Shown: piece after piece, positions 1-9,019 of the stretch
Position numbering within the stretch: the first letter of the stretch is position 1
How the letters are laid out: each line of letters opens with the position of its first letter
DNA from: UBA12088 sp964568345
Lineage (GTDB): Bacteria > Patescibacteriota > Minisyncoccia > Phycocordibacterales > UBA12088
Length of the DNA stretch: 22,026 nt
Direction of reading: 5' to 3'
Assembly (NCBI GenBank): GCA_964568345.1
Contig: CAZMPG010000020.1
Location: 1 to 22,026 of the forward strand
Notes under the pieces: generated by a model
The model's input: the letters and a program-made list of their open reading frames with translations, nothing else
Database searches by the model: none
Told to the model about the DNA's origin: nothing
Translations under genes and position numbers: made by a program

Positions 1-1018
1 CGTCCACCGCTTCCTGGAGGATGCGCTTCTCGTTGCGGAGAATCACCTCCGGCGCACCGATGTCCATGAGCTTCTGGAGCCGGTTGTTGCGGTTGATGAC
101 GCGCCGGTAGAGGTCGTTCAGATCGGAGCTCGCGTGGCGGCCGCCCTCGAGGGCGACCATGGGGCGGAGCGCCGGTGGCGATACGGGGAGCACGGTGAGG
201 AACATCCACTCGGGGCGCTGCTTCGAGCGGAGGAGCTGCTGGACGAGCGCGAGCCGCTTGTTGAGCTTCGCTTTGTCGGCGGTTCCTGCACTATCGCGCT
301 CGGCGATGATCTTGTCGCGGAGCTGTGCGAGGTCCATGCCCTTCATGATCGAGTAGATGGCGTCGGCGCCGATGGATGCCTCGAACACGGTGCCGTACTT
401 GAGGGAGTATGCGTGGTACGTCGCCTCGTCAATGATGCGGCCGACCGCAAGCCCGGTGACTTCCGCCTTGACCTCGAGGAGTCGGTCCTTGAGTCGCGTG
501 CGCTCCTCTTCGCTCGCCGCGCTCTTTGACTTCGTCTTGAACTCCGCATCAATGTCGGTGATGACCCGTGTCCGCTCGCGCTCGTCTACCTTCGTGACGA
601 TGTAGCTCGCAAAGTACACAACCTTCTCAACGTCCCCTGCGGGGAGGCCGAGGAGTGTCGCGATGCGCGAGGGGATGCCGCGGAGGAACCAGATATGCGC
701 CACGGGGCTCGCGAGCTCGATGTGGCCGCCGCGCTCGCGGCGCACGACGTTGCGCGTGATCTCGACGCCGCAGCGGTCGCAGATGATACCCTTGTAGCGG
801 ATGCCCTTGTACTTGCCGCAGAAGCACTCGAAGTCGCGCGTCGGGCCGAAGATCTTCTCGTCGAAGAGGCCGCTCTTCTCGGCGCGCTGGGTGCGGTAGT
901 TGATGGTCTCCGGCTTTGTGACCTCGCCATACGACCACTCGCGGATGCGCTCGGGGCTCGCGATGCGTATCGAGATCGTGTTGAAATCGTCCGTCTGGAT
1001 GGTGGTGGTGTCTCGCAT
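1..1018 (-). CDS. rpoC: DNA-directed RNA polymerase subunit beta' (N-terminal part, runs off the window)
   Basis: This is the largest catalytic subunit of RNA polymerase, and only its first 339 codons are inside the window. The ATG at 1018 lies 12 nt after the rpoB stop, so the two are co-transcribed. No Shine-Dalgarno is visible. The N-terminal zinc site is complete (C65, C67, C80, C83 in FECFCGK and ICDRCG). The later segment GGRHASSDLNDLYRRVIN matches the conserved region just before the active-site double-psi barrel of RpoC. The catalytic NADFDGD motif lies beyond the window edge and cannot be checked. The reading frame is open throughout, with no sign of damage. Confidence 0.97.
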   Translation of the reverse strand, partial: MRDTTTIQTDDFNTISIRIASPERIREWSYGEVTKPETINYRTQRAEKSGLFDEKIFGPTRDFECFCGKYKGIRYKGIICDRCGVEITRNVVRRERGGHIELASPVAHIWFLRGIPSRIATLLGLPAGDVEKVVYFASYIVTKVDERERTRVITDIDAEFKTKSKSAASEEERTRLKDRLLEVKAEVTGLAVGRIIDEATYHAYSLKYGTVFEASIGADAIYSIMKGMDLAQLRDKIIAERDSAGTADKAKLNKRLALVQQLLRSKQRPEWMFLTVLPVSPPALRPMVALEGGRHASSDLNDLYRRVINRNNRLQKLMDIGAPEVILRNEKRILQEAVD

Positions 1019-1030
1019 AAGTGGTGCGGC

Positions 1031-4228
<3,198 letters not shown>

Positions 4229-4434
4229 AGGGCGTTATGGGTTATACGGTAGTAAAAACTCTCCTGCGGAGGCGCTCCGCGCGTGAATAAAGAAACTGGC
4301 TGCTGTGTGCTGTACACGACAAACACCCCCACGGCGAGGGTAAGCGGTCGCGACTAGTTGCTGGTGGTTACCACGGTGCTGTTGGTTAAAACATCGGTGG
4401 TATCGCAGCCGTAACTCAATCAACCAGATACAGT
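4229..4434 (-). promoter_or_regulatory. Long 5' leader of rpoB with candidate attenuator hairpins
   Basis: Transcription from the promoter at 4441-4468 should begin near 4434, leaving about 205 nt before the rpoB ATG, unlike the near-leaderless neighbours. On the minus strand the leader contains a GC-rich hairpin (GCGGAG-CGC-CTCCGC, 4266-4280), followed 7 nt later by five T residues (4254-4258). An overlapping, weaker alternative stem (CTCC-GCA-GGAG, 4261-4271) cannot form at the same time. No Shine-Dalgarno precedes the ATG. The rest of the 4229-4510 gap contains only this leader and the promoter; I see no gene in it. An attenuation role is inference. Confidence 0.45.
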
Positions 4435-4440
4435 ACCAGT

Positions 4441-4468
4441 AGTATAGTCAATACAGGGTATTTGTCAA
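4441..4468 (-). promoter_or_regulatory. Sigma70-type promoter of rpoBC
   Basis: On the minus strand the sequence reads TTGACA (4463-4468), 16 nt, then TATACT (4441-4446), a near-consensus housekeeping promoter. A second TTGACC lies 10 nt further upstream (4473-4478), so two -35 elements stand in tandem. It lies between the trmD 3' end and rpoB, which separates rpoBC transcription from the rpsP-trmD cluster. Confidence 0.8.
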
Positions 4469-4510
4469 GCGTGGTCAAGGGGTGGAACGGAGGAACTGTG
4501 GATAAGTTGG

Positions 4511-4580
4511 CGAGAGAGGAGAGAAAAGAGAAAAGAGCGTGACGTCGTTTCTTTTTACTTTCCTCTTATCACGTTTCTCT
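4511..4580. repeat. Polypurine-polypyrimidine palindromic repeat, copy 1
   Basis: A purine arm made of GAGAAAAG-like units is followed by the core GCGTGACGTCGTTTC and a pyrimidine arm (CTTTTTACTTTCCTCTTATC). The arms are imperfectly complementary. The pyrimidine arm runs into the trmD stop codon (4580-4582), so the element sits exactly at the trmD 3' end and upstream of the rpoB promoter. Confidence 0.8.
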
Positions 4581-5227
4581 TACCCCTTCCCCCCGCTCTT
4601 CCACCGCTCGATCTCCTTATGGTTCCCCGAAAGGAGCACCTTCGGCACCGCGTACCGCTGCCGTTTCCACACGAGTATCTCCGGCCGCGTGTAGACGTCG
4701 TGCGATGCGGTGCGGCGCTCCTCGACCGATTCGTCGGTGCCGAGTACGCCGGGGAGTCGCCGTGCTATGGCGTCGAGCACCACGAGGGCGGGAAGCTCGC
4801 CTCCGGTGAGCGTGTAGGGGCCGATGGTGACCGGCTCGGCGCCGAGTATCTCCTTGACCCGCGCATCAATACCCTCGTACCGGCCGCAGATGAGCACGAG
4901 GTGTCGGTACGCCGCTGCTGCGTGGTCGGCGTATGCGGTGTCAAACAGGGTGCCGCCGGGCTCGAAGAAGACCACCTTGACGGTGCGAGGGTCTTTGCGG
5001 CCGATCGCTTTCGCAGCCGCCTTGAGGACGCACGCGGCTTCGAGCACCATCCCCGGTCCCCCGCCGTACGGCCGGCCGTCAACGCGCCGGTACGGGTCGG
5101 TCGTGAAGTCGCGCGGGTTGTAGAACGACACACGGATTTTCTTGTGCGCAATTGCGCGCTTCACGATGGACTCGCCGAGGTACGAGTCGAATGCGGAGGG
5201 AAAGAGAGTGATGATATGGAAGTGCAT
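4580..5227 (-). CDS. trmD: tRNA (guanine-37-N1)-methyltransferase
   Basis: TrmD methylates G37 next to the anticodon using S-adenosylmethionine, which prevents +1 frameshifting; it acts as a dimer in the cytoplasm. The 215-aa product starts MHFHIITLFP and carries GRPYGGGPGMVLEA (about 50-63), LICGRYEGIDARV, the SAM-binding trefoil-knot loop IGPYTLTGGELPALVVLDA and the C-terminal SGNHKEIERW motif. It is shorter than the E. coli protein (255 aa), with a shortened C-terminal domain. It follows the KH gene and rpsP, the widely conserved rpsP-khpA-(rimM)-trmD order, but rimM is absent. The start at 5227 is supported by a TACTTT -10 box 8 nt upstream. Confidence 0.97.
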   Translation of the reverse strand: MHFHIITLFPSAFDSYLGESIVKRAIAHKKIRVSFYNPRDFTTDPYRRVDGRPYGGGPGMVLEAACVLKAAAKAIGRKDPRTVKVVFFEPGGTLFDTAYADHAAAAYRHLVLICGRYEGIDARVKEILGAEPVTIGPYTLTGGELPALVVLDAIARRLPGVLGTDESVEERRTASHDVYTRPEILVWKRQRYAVPKVLLSGNHKEIERWKSGGKG

Positions 5228-5228
5228 A

Positions 5229-5343
5229 CGAGAGGAAAGTACTGAGAGAAAAGAGAAAAGTACTGAGAGAAAAGAGGAAAGTAGAAAGAGAAAAGAGTGT
5301 ACATCATTTCCTTTCCCTTTCCTCTTTTTACTTTCCTCTTCGT
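5229..5343. repeat. Polypurine-polypyrimidine palindromic repeat, copy 2, with internal 21-bp tandem duplication
   Basis: This is the longest purine arm in the window. It contains two units spaced 21 bp apart (AAGTACTGAGAGAAAAGAG at 5237 and 5258), then a diverged core (GTGTACATCATTTCC) and a pyrimidine arm. It fills the space between the trmD start and the KH-gene hairpin and includes the trmD -10 box. Confidence 0.8.
5236..5241 (-). promoter_or_regulatory. -10 box of trmD (TACTTT), inside repeat copy 2
   Basis: TACTTT lies 8 nt before the trmD ATG on the minus strand, so an mRNA starting there would be essentially leaderless. The same hexamer recurs at the second 21-bp unit. No clear -35 is visible. 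Confidence 0.45.
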
Positions 5344-5349
5344 TCTACG

Positions 5350-5379
5350 CCACAAGACCCCTTGCGGGGTCTTTGGTGG
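5350..5379 (-). terminator. Hairpin directly after the KH-protein gene
   Basis: The minus strand forms CCAC(c)AAAGACCCC-GCAA-GGGGTCTT-GTGG, a stem of about 12 bp closed by a GCAA (GNRA-type) tetraloop, starting 1 nt after the KH-gene stop codon. There is no T-run after it on the minus strand, so it may be an mRNA 3'-end stabiliser or a weak terminator rather than a classical intrinsic terminator. Read on the plus strand it is followed by a T-rich stretch. Confidence 0.55.
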
Positions 5380-5380
5380 T

Positions 5381-5728
5381 TTAGTCGAGCTTGAGGTCTG
5401 CCATTGCCTCGTCGAGCGAGCGAGCGACCTCGGAGGTGGCGCCGCCTGTCGGTGCGCCATTCGTCGCCGCGCGGAGACCGCCTTCCGGCTCGTTGATCTT
5501 CAGGTTGACGCGTGAGTTGTGCTTCATGCCGACCACACGGAGGAGCGTGCGGATAGCCTTTGCTGTGTTGCCGCTCCGGCCGATGATCTTCCCCATGTCC
5601 TCGGCGTGTACATCGAGTGTGAGGAGTACCCCCATCTCGTCAACCGTGCGCGCGACCTTGACCGCATCGGGGTGGTCAACGAGACCCTTCACCACGTACT
5701 CAAGAAACGACTTGTCTTCCTCTTGCAT
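5381..5728 (-). CDS. khpA: KH-domain RNA-binding protein (KhpA type)
   Basis: This 115-aa protein begins MQEEDKSFLEYVVKGLVDHP and contains a single KH domain with the GxxG loop GKIIGRSG followed by NTAKAIRTLL. KhpA proteins bind RNA, often as a partner of KhpB/Jag, and in Firmicutes affect cell envelope and division gene expression; that role is family knowledge, not visible here. After the KH domain (to about residue 80) there is a Gly/Ala-rich linker and a short acidic tail (SLDEAMADLKLD), an extension beyond the usual length of about 75-80 aa. It is downstream of rpsP and upstream of trmD. TATACT sits exactly 6 nt before its ATG. Confidence 0.93.
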   Translation of the reverse strand: MQEEDKSFLEYVVKGLVDHPDAVKVARTVDEMGVLLTLDVHAEDMGKIIGRSGNTAKAIRTLLRVVGMKHNSRVNLKINEPEGGLRAATNGAPTGGATSEVARSLDEAMADLKLD

Positions 5729-5734
5729 AGTTGC

Positions 5735-5740
5735 AGTATA
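5735..5740 (-). promoter_or_regulatory. -10 box of the KH-protein gene (TATACT)
   Basis: TATACT lies 6 nt before the ATG at 5728, giving a predicted leaderless transcript. A weak -35 (TGTCTC) falls 17 nt upstream. Confidence 0.55.
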
Positions 5741-5833
5741 AGAATTGCTGATAGTGCGAGACAGCGTGGCGCTGCCTTCGTTAGCGCGTAGTGTACGGTA
5801 CGTACGGGAAAACGCAAGTGGATTCTGTGCGCG

Positions 5834-6130
5834 CTACGCTGCTTCCGCCACCTGCTTGGCGGGATTCTTCGGGAGCACGTTTCGCTTTGGGCCGGCGAGG
5901 AGCTTCTCCGAGACGAGGAGGTTGTGGACGGTGTCCGATGGCTGCACCCCCTGCCCGAGCCAGTACGTCACGCGCTCCTTGTTGAGGGAGACCGTGTCGG
6001 TGTGTGGGCTGTACGAACCGAGCACCTCGACGCAGTTTGGGCTCGACGCAGCGCGGGTACGCTCCACAACAACCACACGGAACTCCGCGTGCCCCTTGCG
6101 CCCGACCCGCTGCAGCCGCATGACGACCAT
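5834..6130 (-). CDS. rpsP: 30S ribosomal protein S16
   Basis: S16 is an assembly protein of the small subunit. The 98-aa product has the family pattern MRLQRVGRKGHAEFRVVVVE near the N-terminus, then VEVLGSYSPHTDTVSLNKERVTYWLGQGVQPSDTV in the middle (quoted in pieces: VLGSYSP, YWLGQGVQPSDTV). The chosen start (MVVMRL, 6130) fits a promoter whose -10 is 9 nt upstream; the second Met (6121) is also possible. It is the first gene of the minus-strand cluster rpsP-khpA-trmD. Confidence 0.97.
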   Translation of the reverse strand: MVVMRLQRVGRKGHAEFRVVVVERTRAASSPNCVEVLGSYSPHTDTVSLNKERVTYWLGQGVQPSDTVHNLLVSEKLLAGPKRNVLPKNPAKQVAEAA

Positions 6131-6139
6131 AGTGGAGCT

Positions 6140-6168
6140 ACTCTAGCAGAGCCTACGTGTGTGGTCAA
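6140..6168 (-). promoter_or_regulatory. Sigma70-type promoter of rpsP
   Basis: TTGACC (6163-6168), 17 nt, then TAGAGT (6140-6145) with an extended-10 TGC just before it. The -10 ends 9 nt before the ATG, so the transcription start should fall within a few nucleotides of the start codon. It shares the string ACGCTTGAC with the rpoB promoter and with the promoter region of the gene at 19304-19690. Confidence 0.75.
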
Positions 6169-6243
6169 GCGTTTTGTTCGTTTCGTAACCCCTTACACCC
6201 CCACCGGGTACCCTTTGCTAGAAAATCGAAGCGGAGCCAACGT

Positions 6244-6301
6244 GTTGTGGCGAGGGACGTGAGACCCGGGGCAAGCGCCCTAGAGGGTCTCTCGCCGCAA
6301 C
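6244..6301. other. Stable 58-nt hairpin in a divergent intergenic region, function unknown
   Basis: The arms pair in order: GTTG/CAAC, GGCGA/TCGCC, GAGACCC/GGGTCTC and an inner GGGC-AAGC-GCCC, separated by small bulges (GGGACGT on one side, TAGA on the other). It lies between the divergent promoters of rpsP and of the gene at 6425, outside both predicted transcripts. I recognise no tRNA, 6S, SRP or riboswitch signature in it. The rest of 6169-6355 shows nothing else I can name. Confidence 0.55.
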
Positions 6302-6355
6302 GAGCGCTCACAGAGCTGGGTTTTCTGAGGGCGTGAGTTGTTACGGTGTGCGGAC

Positions 6356-6385
6356 TTGACATAGTATATTGAGTATTGTTATTAT
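6356..6385 (+). promoter_or_regulatory. Promoter of the unknown gene at 6425
   Basis: A perfect TTGACA (6356-6361) is followed after 18 nt by TATTAT (6380-6385), in an AT-rich stretch that contrasts with the GC-rich surroundings. It gives a leader of about 30 nt that carries the Shine-Dalgarno site. Confidence 0.65.
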
Positions 6386-6424
6386 AAGATAAGAATCTTT
6401 CGTTCAAAAATCAGGAGGGAAGGC

Positions 6425-7030
6425 ATGTCTGAAGGTAGAATCATTATGACGTTCCGGCGTCCACCCGGATTCGGAACAGGGACCCCGCCTCCATGGCAGG
6501 AGGAGGCAAAACCATCCGCGTGGAATCCCGTTACCATTCTACGGGTCACGCCGATGTTTACGGTCAGGGTTCCCGGTGGTGGTGGAAACGCCACCTGCGC
6601 ACTCGACCTTCTCGAGGCAACGCGGGCCTTCGTCATCGACCCCGCACTTCGCGGTGCATTCGTGGATGTCCAATTCCCTGAGACCGAGAGCAAGGTTGAG
6701 GTGGTGAGGGCTTCATTGAGAAATTTGGGGCTGAAATGCTCAGCAGGTGTGACTATCGCTCACATCTGTCACCGCGCACGTGAGCTCGGCCTCAAGCCAT
6801 GCCTACCGTGCATGACGCCGTACATACGGGAGAGATTCCGTGACCAGTCCTGGTGCGATTGCGTGCTCGTGTGCATGCTCCCTATCAAGGGGGGTCGGAA
6901 TGGAGAGGACATACTCGGACTTGATAACAGACTCGGCACCCTCCATCTCGGGTTTAGCGGCTTCGCACTCCGGGAGTACTGGTTTACATACGACCACCAG
7001 TACGATTTTCTGTTCTGCGTAGAATCGTAA
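6425..7030 (+). CDS. Uncharacterised protein of a family recurrent in CPR genomes
   Basis: This 201-aa protein has no signal peptide, membrane segment or enzyme motif that I recognise. The N-terminal third is Pro/Gly-rich (residues 11-55). The C-terminal part (about 115-200) follows a pattern I remember from many unannotated Parcubacteria proteins: RARELGL.PC, then a RFRDQ-like segment (commonly LQYxDQ), a MLPI-like segment (commonly MEPI), and an ending with W and F repeats. That is recollection, not a search result. It is Cys-rich at about 105-150. It has an AGGAGG Shine-Dalgarno (6413-6418) 6 nt before the ATG, a near-consensus promoter and an intrinsic terminator, so it is a complete single-gene unit between core genes. 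Function unknown. Confidence 0.8.
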   Translation: MSEGRIIMTFRRPPGFGTGTPPPWQEEAKPSAWNPVTILRVTPMFTVRVPGGGGNATCALDLLEATRAFVIDPALRGAFVDVQFPETESKVEVVRASLRNLGLKCSAGVTIAHICHRARELGLKPCLPCMTPYIRERFRDQSWCDCVLVCMLPIKGGRNGEDILGLDNRLGTLHLGFSGFALREYWFTYDHQYDFLFCVES

Positions 7031-7043
7031 CGGGACCGCAGCG

Positions 7044-7072
7044 GGACCACCTTGGATAGGTGGTCCTTGTTT
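7044..7072 (+). terminator. Intrinsic terminator of the unknown gene
   Basis: GGACCACC (7044-7051), a 7-nt loop and GGTGGTCC (7059-7066) form a perfect 8-bp stem, followed by TTGTTTAT. It starts 13 nt after the stop codon. Confidence 0.8.
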
Positions 7073-7232
7073 ATACATGCGCACCACACGCCGTAACTCC
7101 GCGCGCTTGCTTGTAGCTCGGCACCGCGTATGCGACGAGTCGCCAGAAGCGCAGTGAGTGGTTCATCTCCACAAGGTGACGGAGTTCGTGGACGACGAAG
7201 TACGTTTGGAGGTAACGCAGGAGGTGGTGAAT
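7071..7232 (-). pseudogene. C-terminal remnant of a YgjP/DUF45-type metal-dependent hydrolase
   Basis: The minus-strand frame ending at the TAA at 7071-7073 encodes about 53 residues that include VVHELRHLVEMNHS then LRFWRLVAYAVPSYKQAR. This is the zinc-binding HExxH plus (E)MNHSxxFW and PxYKxxR signature of the YgjP-like (SprT/M48-like) family. The N-terminal half, including the usual RWGSC block, is absent, and no ATG, GTG or TTG start precedes the HExxH in this frame. The frame is open back to the rnc stop codon (7281-7283). The gene has been truncated at its 5' side; its 3' end abuts the terminator of the convergent gene. Confidence 0.7.
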
Positions 7233-7280
7233 GGTTACCGCTACAGTTGTTGAAAAAAGATACGTACGGGGTATGAAGGG

Positions 7281-7994
7281 TTACTCTCCCCACCCCTTTG
7301 CGGCAAGTGCCGCGCGCGCTGCTTCCTGCTCAGCCTCCTGCTTCGACTTCCCCGAGCCCTTGGCGACCAGGTGTTCACCGAGGAACACCCCTACGGTGAA
7401 GTGCTTGTCGTGGTCCGGCCCGGTCTCCGCAAGGAGGGTGTAGCTCGGGGTGATGGAGACGCGCTCCTGTGCCTTCTCCTGGAAGTGACTCTTGCTGTCC
7501 TGCCAGAGGCGTTTTTGCACCACCTCGTCGGTCTTGGGAAAGATGTTCTGGGCGATGAATGCTTGTGCTGCGTCGTAGCCCTGGTCGAGGTAGATAGCGC
7601 CAATCACCGCCTCAAAGGCATTCGCGAGGATGTACTGCCGCGCCCTGCCGGTGTCGCGCGCCTCGCCCCGCGAGAGGAGGAGGTACTCATTCATGTTGAG
7701 CTTGATGGCGGCGTCGGAGATCGAGTTCGTATTGACGAGTGCGGCGCGGTACGCGGTGAGCTCACCCTCCGCCTTGTCCGGGTACCGCTCAAAGAGGAAG
7801 CGGGTGACGACGAGCTCGAGTACGGCGTCTCCCAAAAACTCGAGCCGCTCGTTGTGTTCCGTCACTTCACCACGGTGCTCGTTGACGTACGAGCGGTGGG
7901 TGAATGCGGTGGTGAGAAGTGAGAGGGTGCGGAATGACACGCCGATAGTCTTAGCGAAAGCTGCCACCTGCACTGCTGCGTCGTCGTGTGTCAT
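7281..7994 (-). CDS. rnc: Ribonuclease III
   Basis: RNase III cleaves double-stranded RNA, maturing rRNA and turning over mRNAs. The 237-aa protein has the endonuclease domain (about 10-155) with the signature NERLEFLGDAVL (49-60; E52 and D56 match E. coli E41 and D45) and a C-terminal double-stranded RNA-binding domain (about 165-233, SHFQEKAQER ... GSGKSKQEAEQEAA). In the second metal motif, NAFEAVIGAIYLD, E128 matches the catalytic E117, but N125 occupies the place of D114. The start MTHDDAAV at 7994 is preferred over a longer open frame because the extra N-terminal sequence is low-complexity read-out of the upstream gene. It lies 40 nt after nusB-NUDIX and is probably co-transcribed; no strong own promoter is seen. 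Confidence 0.95.
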   Translation of the reverse strand: MTHDDAAVQVAAFAKTIGVSFRTLSLLTTAFTHRSYVNEHRGEVTEHNERLEFLGDAVLELVVTRFLFERYPDKAEGELTAYRAALVNTNSISDAAIKLNMNEYLLLSRGEARDTGRARQYILANAFEAVIGAIYLDQGYDAAQAFIAQNIFPKTDEVVQKRLWQDSKSHFQEKAQERVSITPSYTLLAETGPDHDKHFTVGVFLGEHLVAKGSGKSKQEAEQEAARAALAAKGWGE

Positions 7995-8034
7995 GGGATG
8001 TTCTCTGTGGTGCGTAACCGTATATGGTGTCGCA

Positions 8035-8970
8035 TCATCGCGCACTCGGCTGTCCGAGGAGTACGTTGATCGCCTTGGTGATGATGGGCAAAATGTCGTG
8101 GTAGAAGTTGAGCTCGAGGATGTCGGCGAGCTTGAACCAGCGCGCATCGTCGAGCCCCCCCTTCTCCTCGAGCTTGATCTCGACGTACGGGGATTCGACG
8201 AGGCAGTACGTAACGTGCTTCCGAAGCTTGCCCTTCTCGGGGTTTGAGGCGACGTACTCGTTTTCGCCGAGCTTCTCGCGGACCTCGACCGTAAGGCCGA
8301 GCTCCTGTGCTATCTCCCGCACAATGCCTGCTTCGACCGTCTCCGCATCCTCGATGCCTCCCTTCGGCAGGGTCCAGTGGCCGAACACGTCGTGGACGAG
8401 CGCAACGTACACATGCTCACCGTCGCGTGCGTACACCACCGCACCGCCCTTCCGCTCGACCGGCATCTTGTCGTACGGCACCGGCACCCGTTCATGGCGT
8501 TTGGGGTGCACATGTCGGGATGTCTCATGTTTCCCCGGCTCCCCGAGCTCTTTGTACACCGAGCCGAGGACACCGTTCACGAACCTCCCCGACGCGTCGC
8601 CGCCGAAGTTCTTGCCGAGCTCGATAGCCTCGTTTATAGCCACCTTTGCCGGCACCTCGCTCCTATCCGCAAAGAGGAGCTCGAAGAGCCCAATGCGGAG
8701 GATGTTGCGGTCAACCCGCGAGATCTTGTCGAGCGGCCACTCGGGAGCGGCTTTCGTGATCACGAGGTCAATGTCGCCCTGCTTCTCGAGCACGCCCGCA
8801 AGGAGCCGCCGCATGTATGGCAGGTCCTGGGAGTCGGGGGCAAACTCCGCGACGTTGCGTTCGAGGATAGCCTCGGGCGCTTCATGCGCCGCCCGCCCGC
8901 CCTCAACGTTGACGTCCCACTCAAAGAGCGTCTGGAGGACGACCGACCGCGATAAGTGCCTGTTTGCCAT
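8035..8970 (-). CDS. nusB: NusB-NUDIX fusion protein (transcription antitermination factor plus NUDIX hydrolase domain)
   Basis: Residues 1 to about 143 are NusB: MANRHLSRSVVLQTLFEWD, then DKISRVDRNILRIGLFEL and EVPAKVAINEAIELGKNFG, ending with RFVNGVLGSVY. NusB with NusE binds boxA RNA in rRNA antitermination. After a basic, Pro/His-rich linker (about 144-170), residues 171-311 form a NUDIX domain (GGAVVYARDGEHVYVALV, GHWTLPKGG). The NUDIX box (204-226) fits GX5EX7REUXEEXGU except that Q222 replaces the first Glu of EE; E219 and E223 are kept. Both halves are in one uninterrupted frame. The ATG at 8970 is chosen because TACTTT lies 7 nt upstream and NusB homology begins there. The NUDIX substrate cannot be told from sequence. 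Confidence 0.93.
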   Translation of the reverse strand: MANRHLSRSVVLQTLFEWDVNVEGGRAAHEAPEAILERNVAEFAPDSQDLPYMRRLLAGVLEKQGDIDLVITKAAPEWPLDKISRVDRNILRIGLFELLFADRSEVPAKVAINEAIELGKNFGGDASGRFVNGVLGSVYKELGEPGKHETSRHVHPKRHERVPVPYDKMPVERKGGAVVYARDGEHVYVALVHDVFGHWTLPKGGIEDAETVEAGIVREIAQELGLTVEVREKLGENEYVASNPEKGKLRKHVTYCLVESPYVEIKLEEKGGLDDARWFKLADILELNFYHDILPIITKAINVLLGQPSAR

Positions 8971-8977
8971 TCTCGTG

Positions 8978-8983
8978 AAAGTA
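8978..8983 (-). promoter_or_regulatory. -10 box of nusB-NUDIX (TACTTT)
   Basis: TACTTT lies 7 nt before the ATG at 8970; TTGGTT lies 16 nt further upstream as a possible -35. Predicted leaderless. Confidence 0.45.
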
Positions 8984-9019
8984 CAGTGAACGGCACGCAA
9001 ACCAACCACGGTGCAGCGG

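Noticed and set aside
5229..5343. CRISPR array suspected from the repeated GAGAAAAG units
   Set aside because: The units are contiguous or irregularly spaced, lack unique spacers of uniform length, and no cas gene is present.
6244..6340. Possible tRNA or known riboswitch in the structured intergenic region
   Set aside because: No T-arm consensus (GTTCGANTC), no CCA end and no cloverleaf spacing; it does not match riboswitch signatures I know.
7995..8147. N-terminal extension of RNase III to 8147
   Set aside because: It is Ser/Thr low-complexity sequence overlapping the NUDIX coding end in another frame; MTHDD at 7994 gives the normal domain start.
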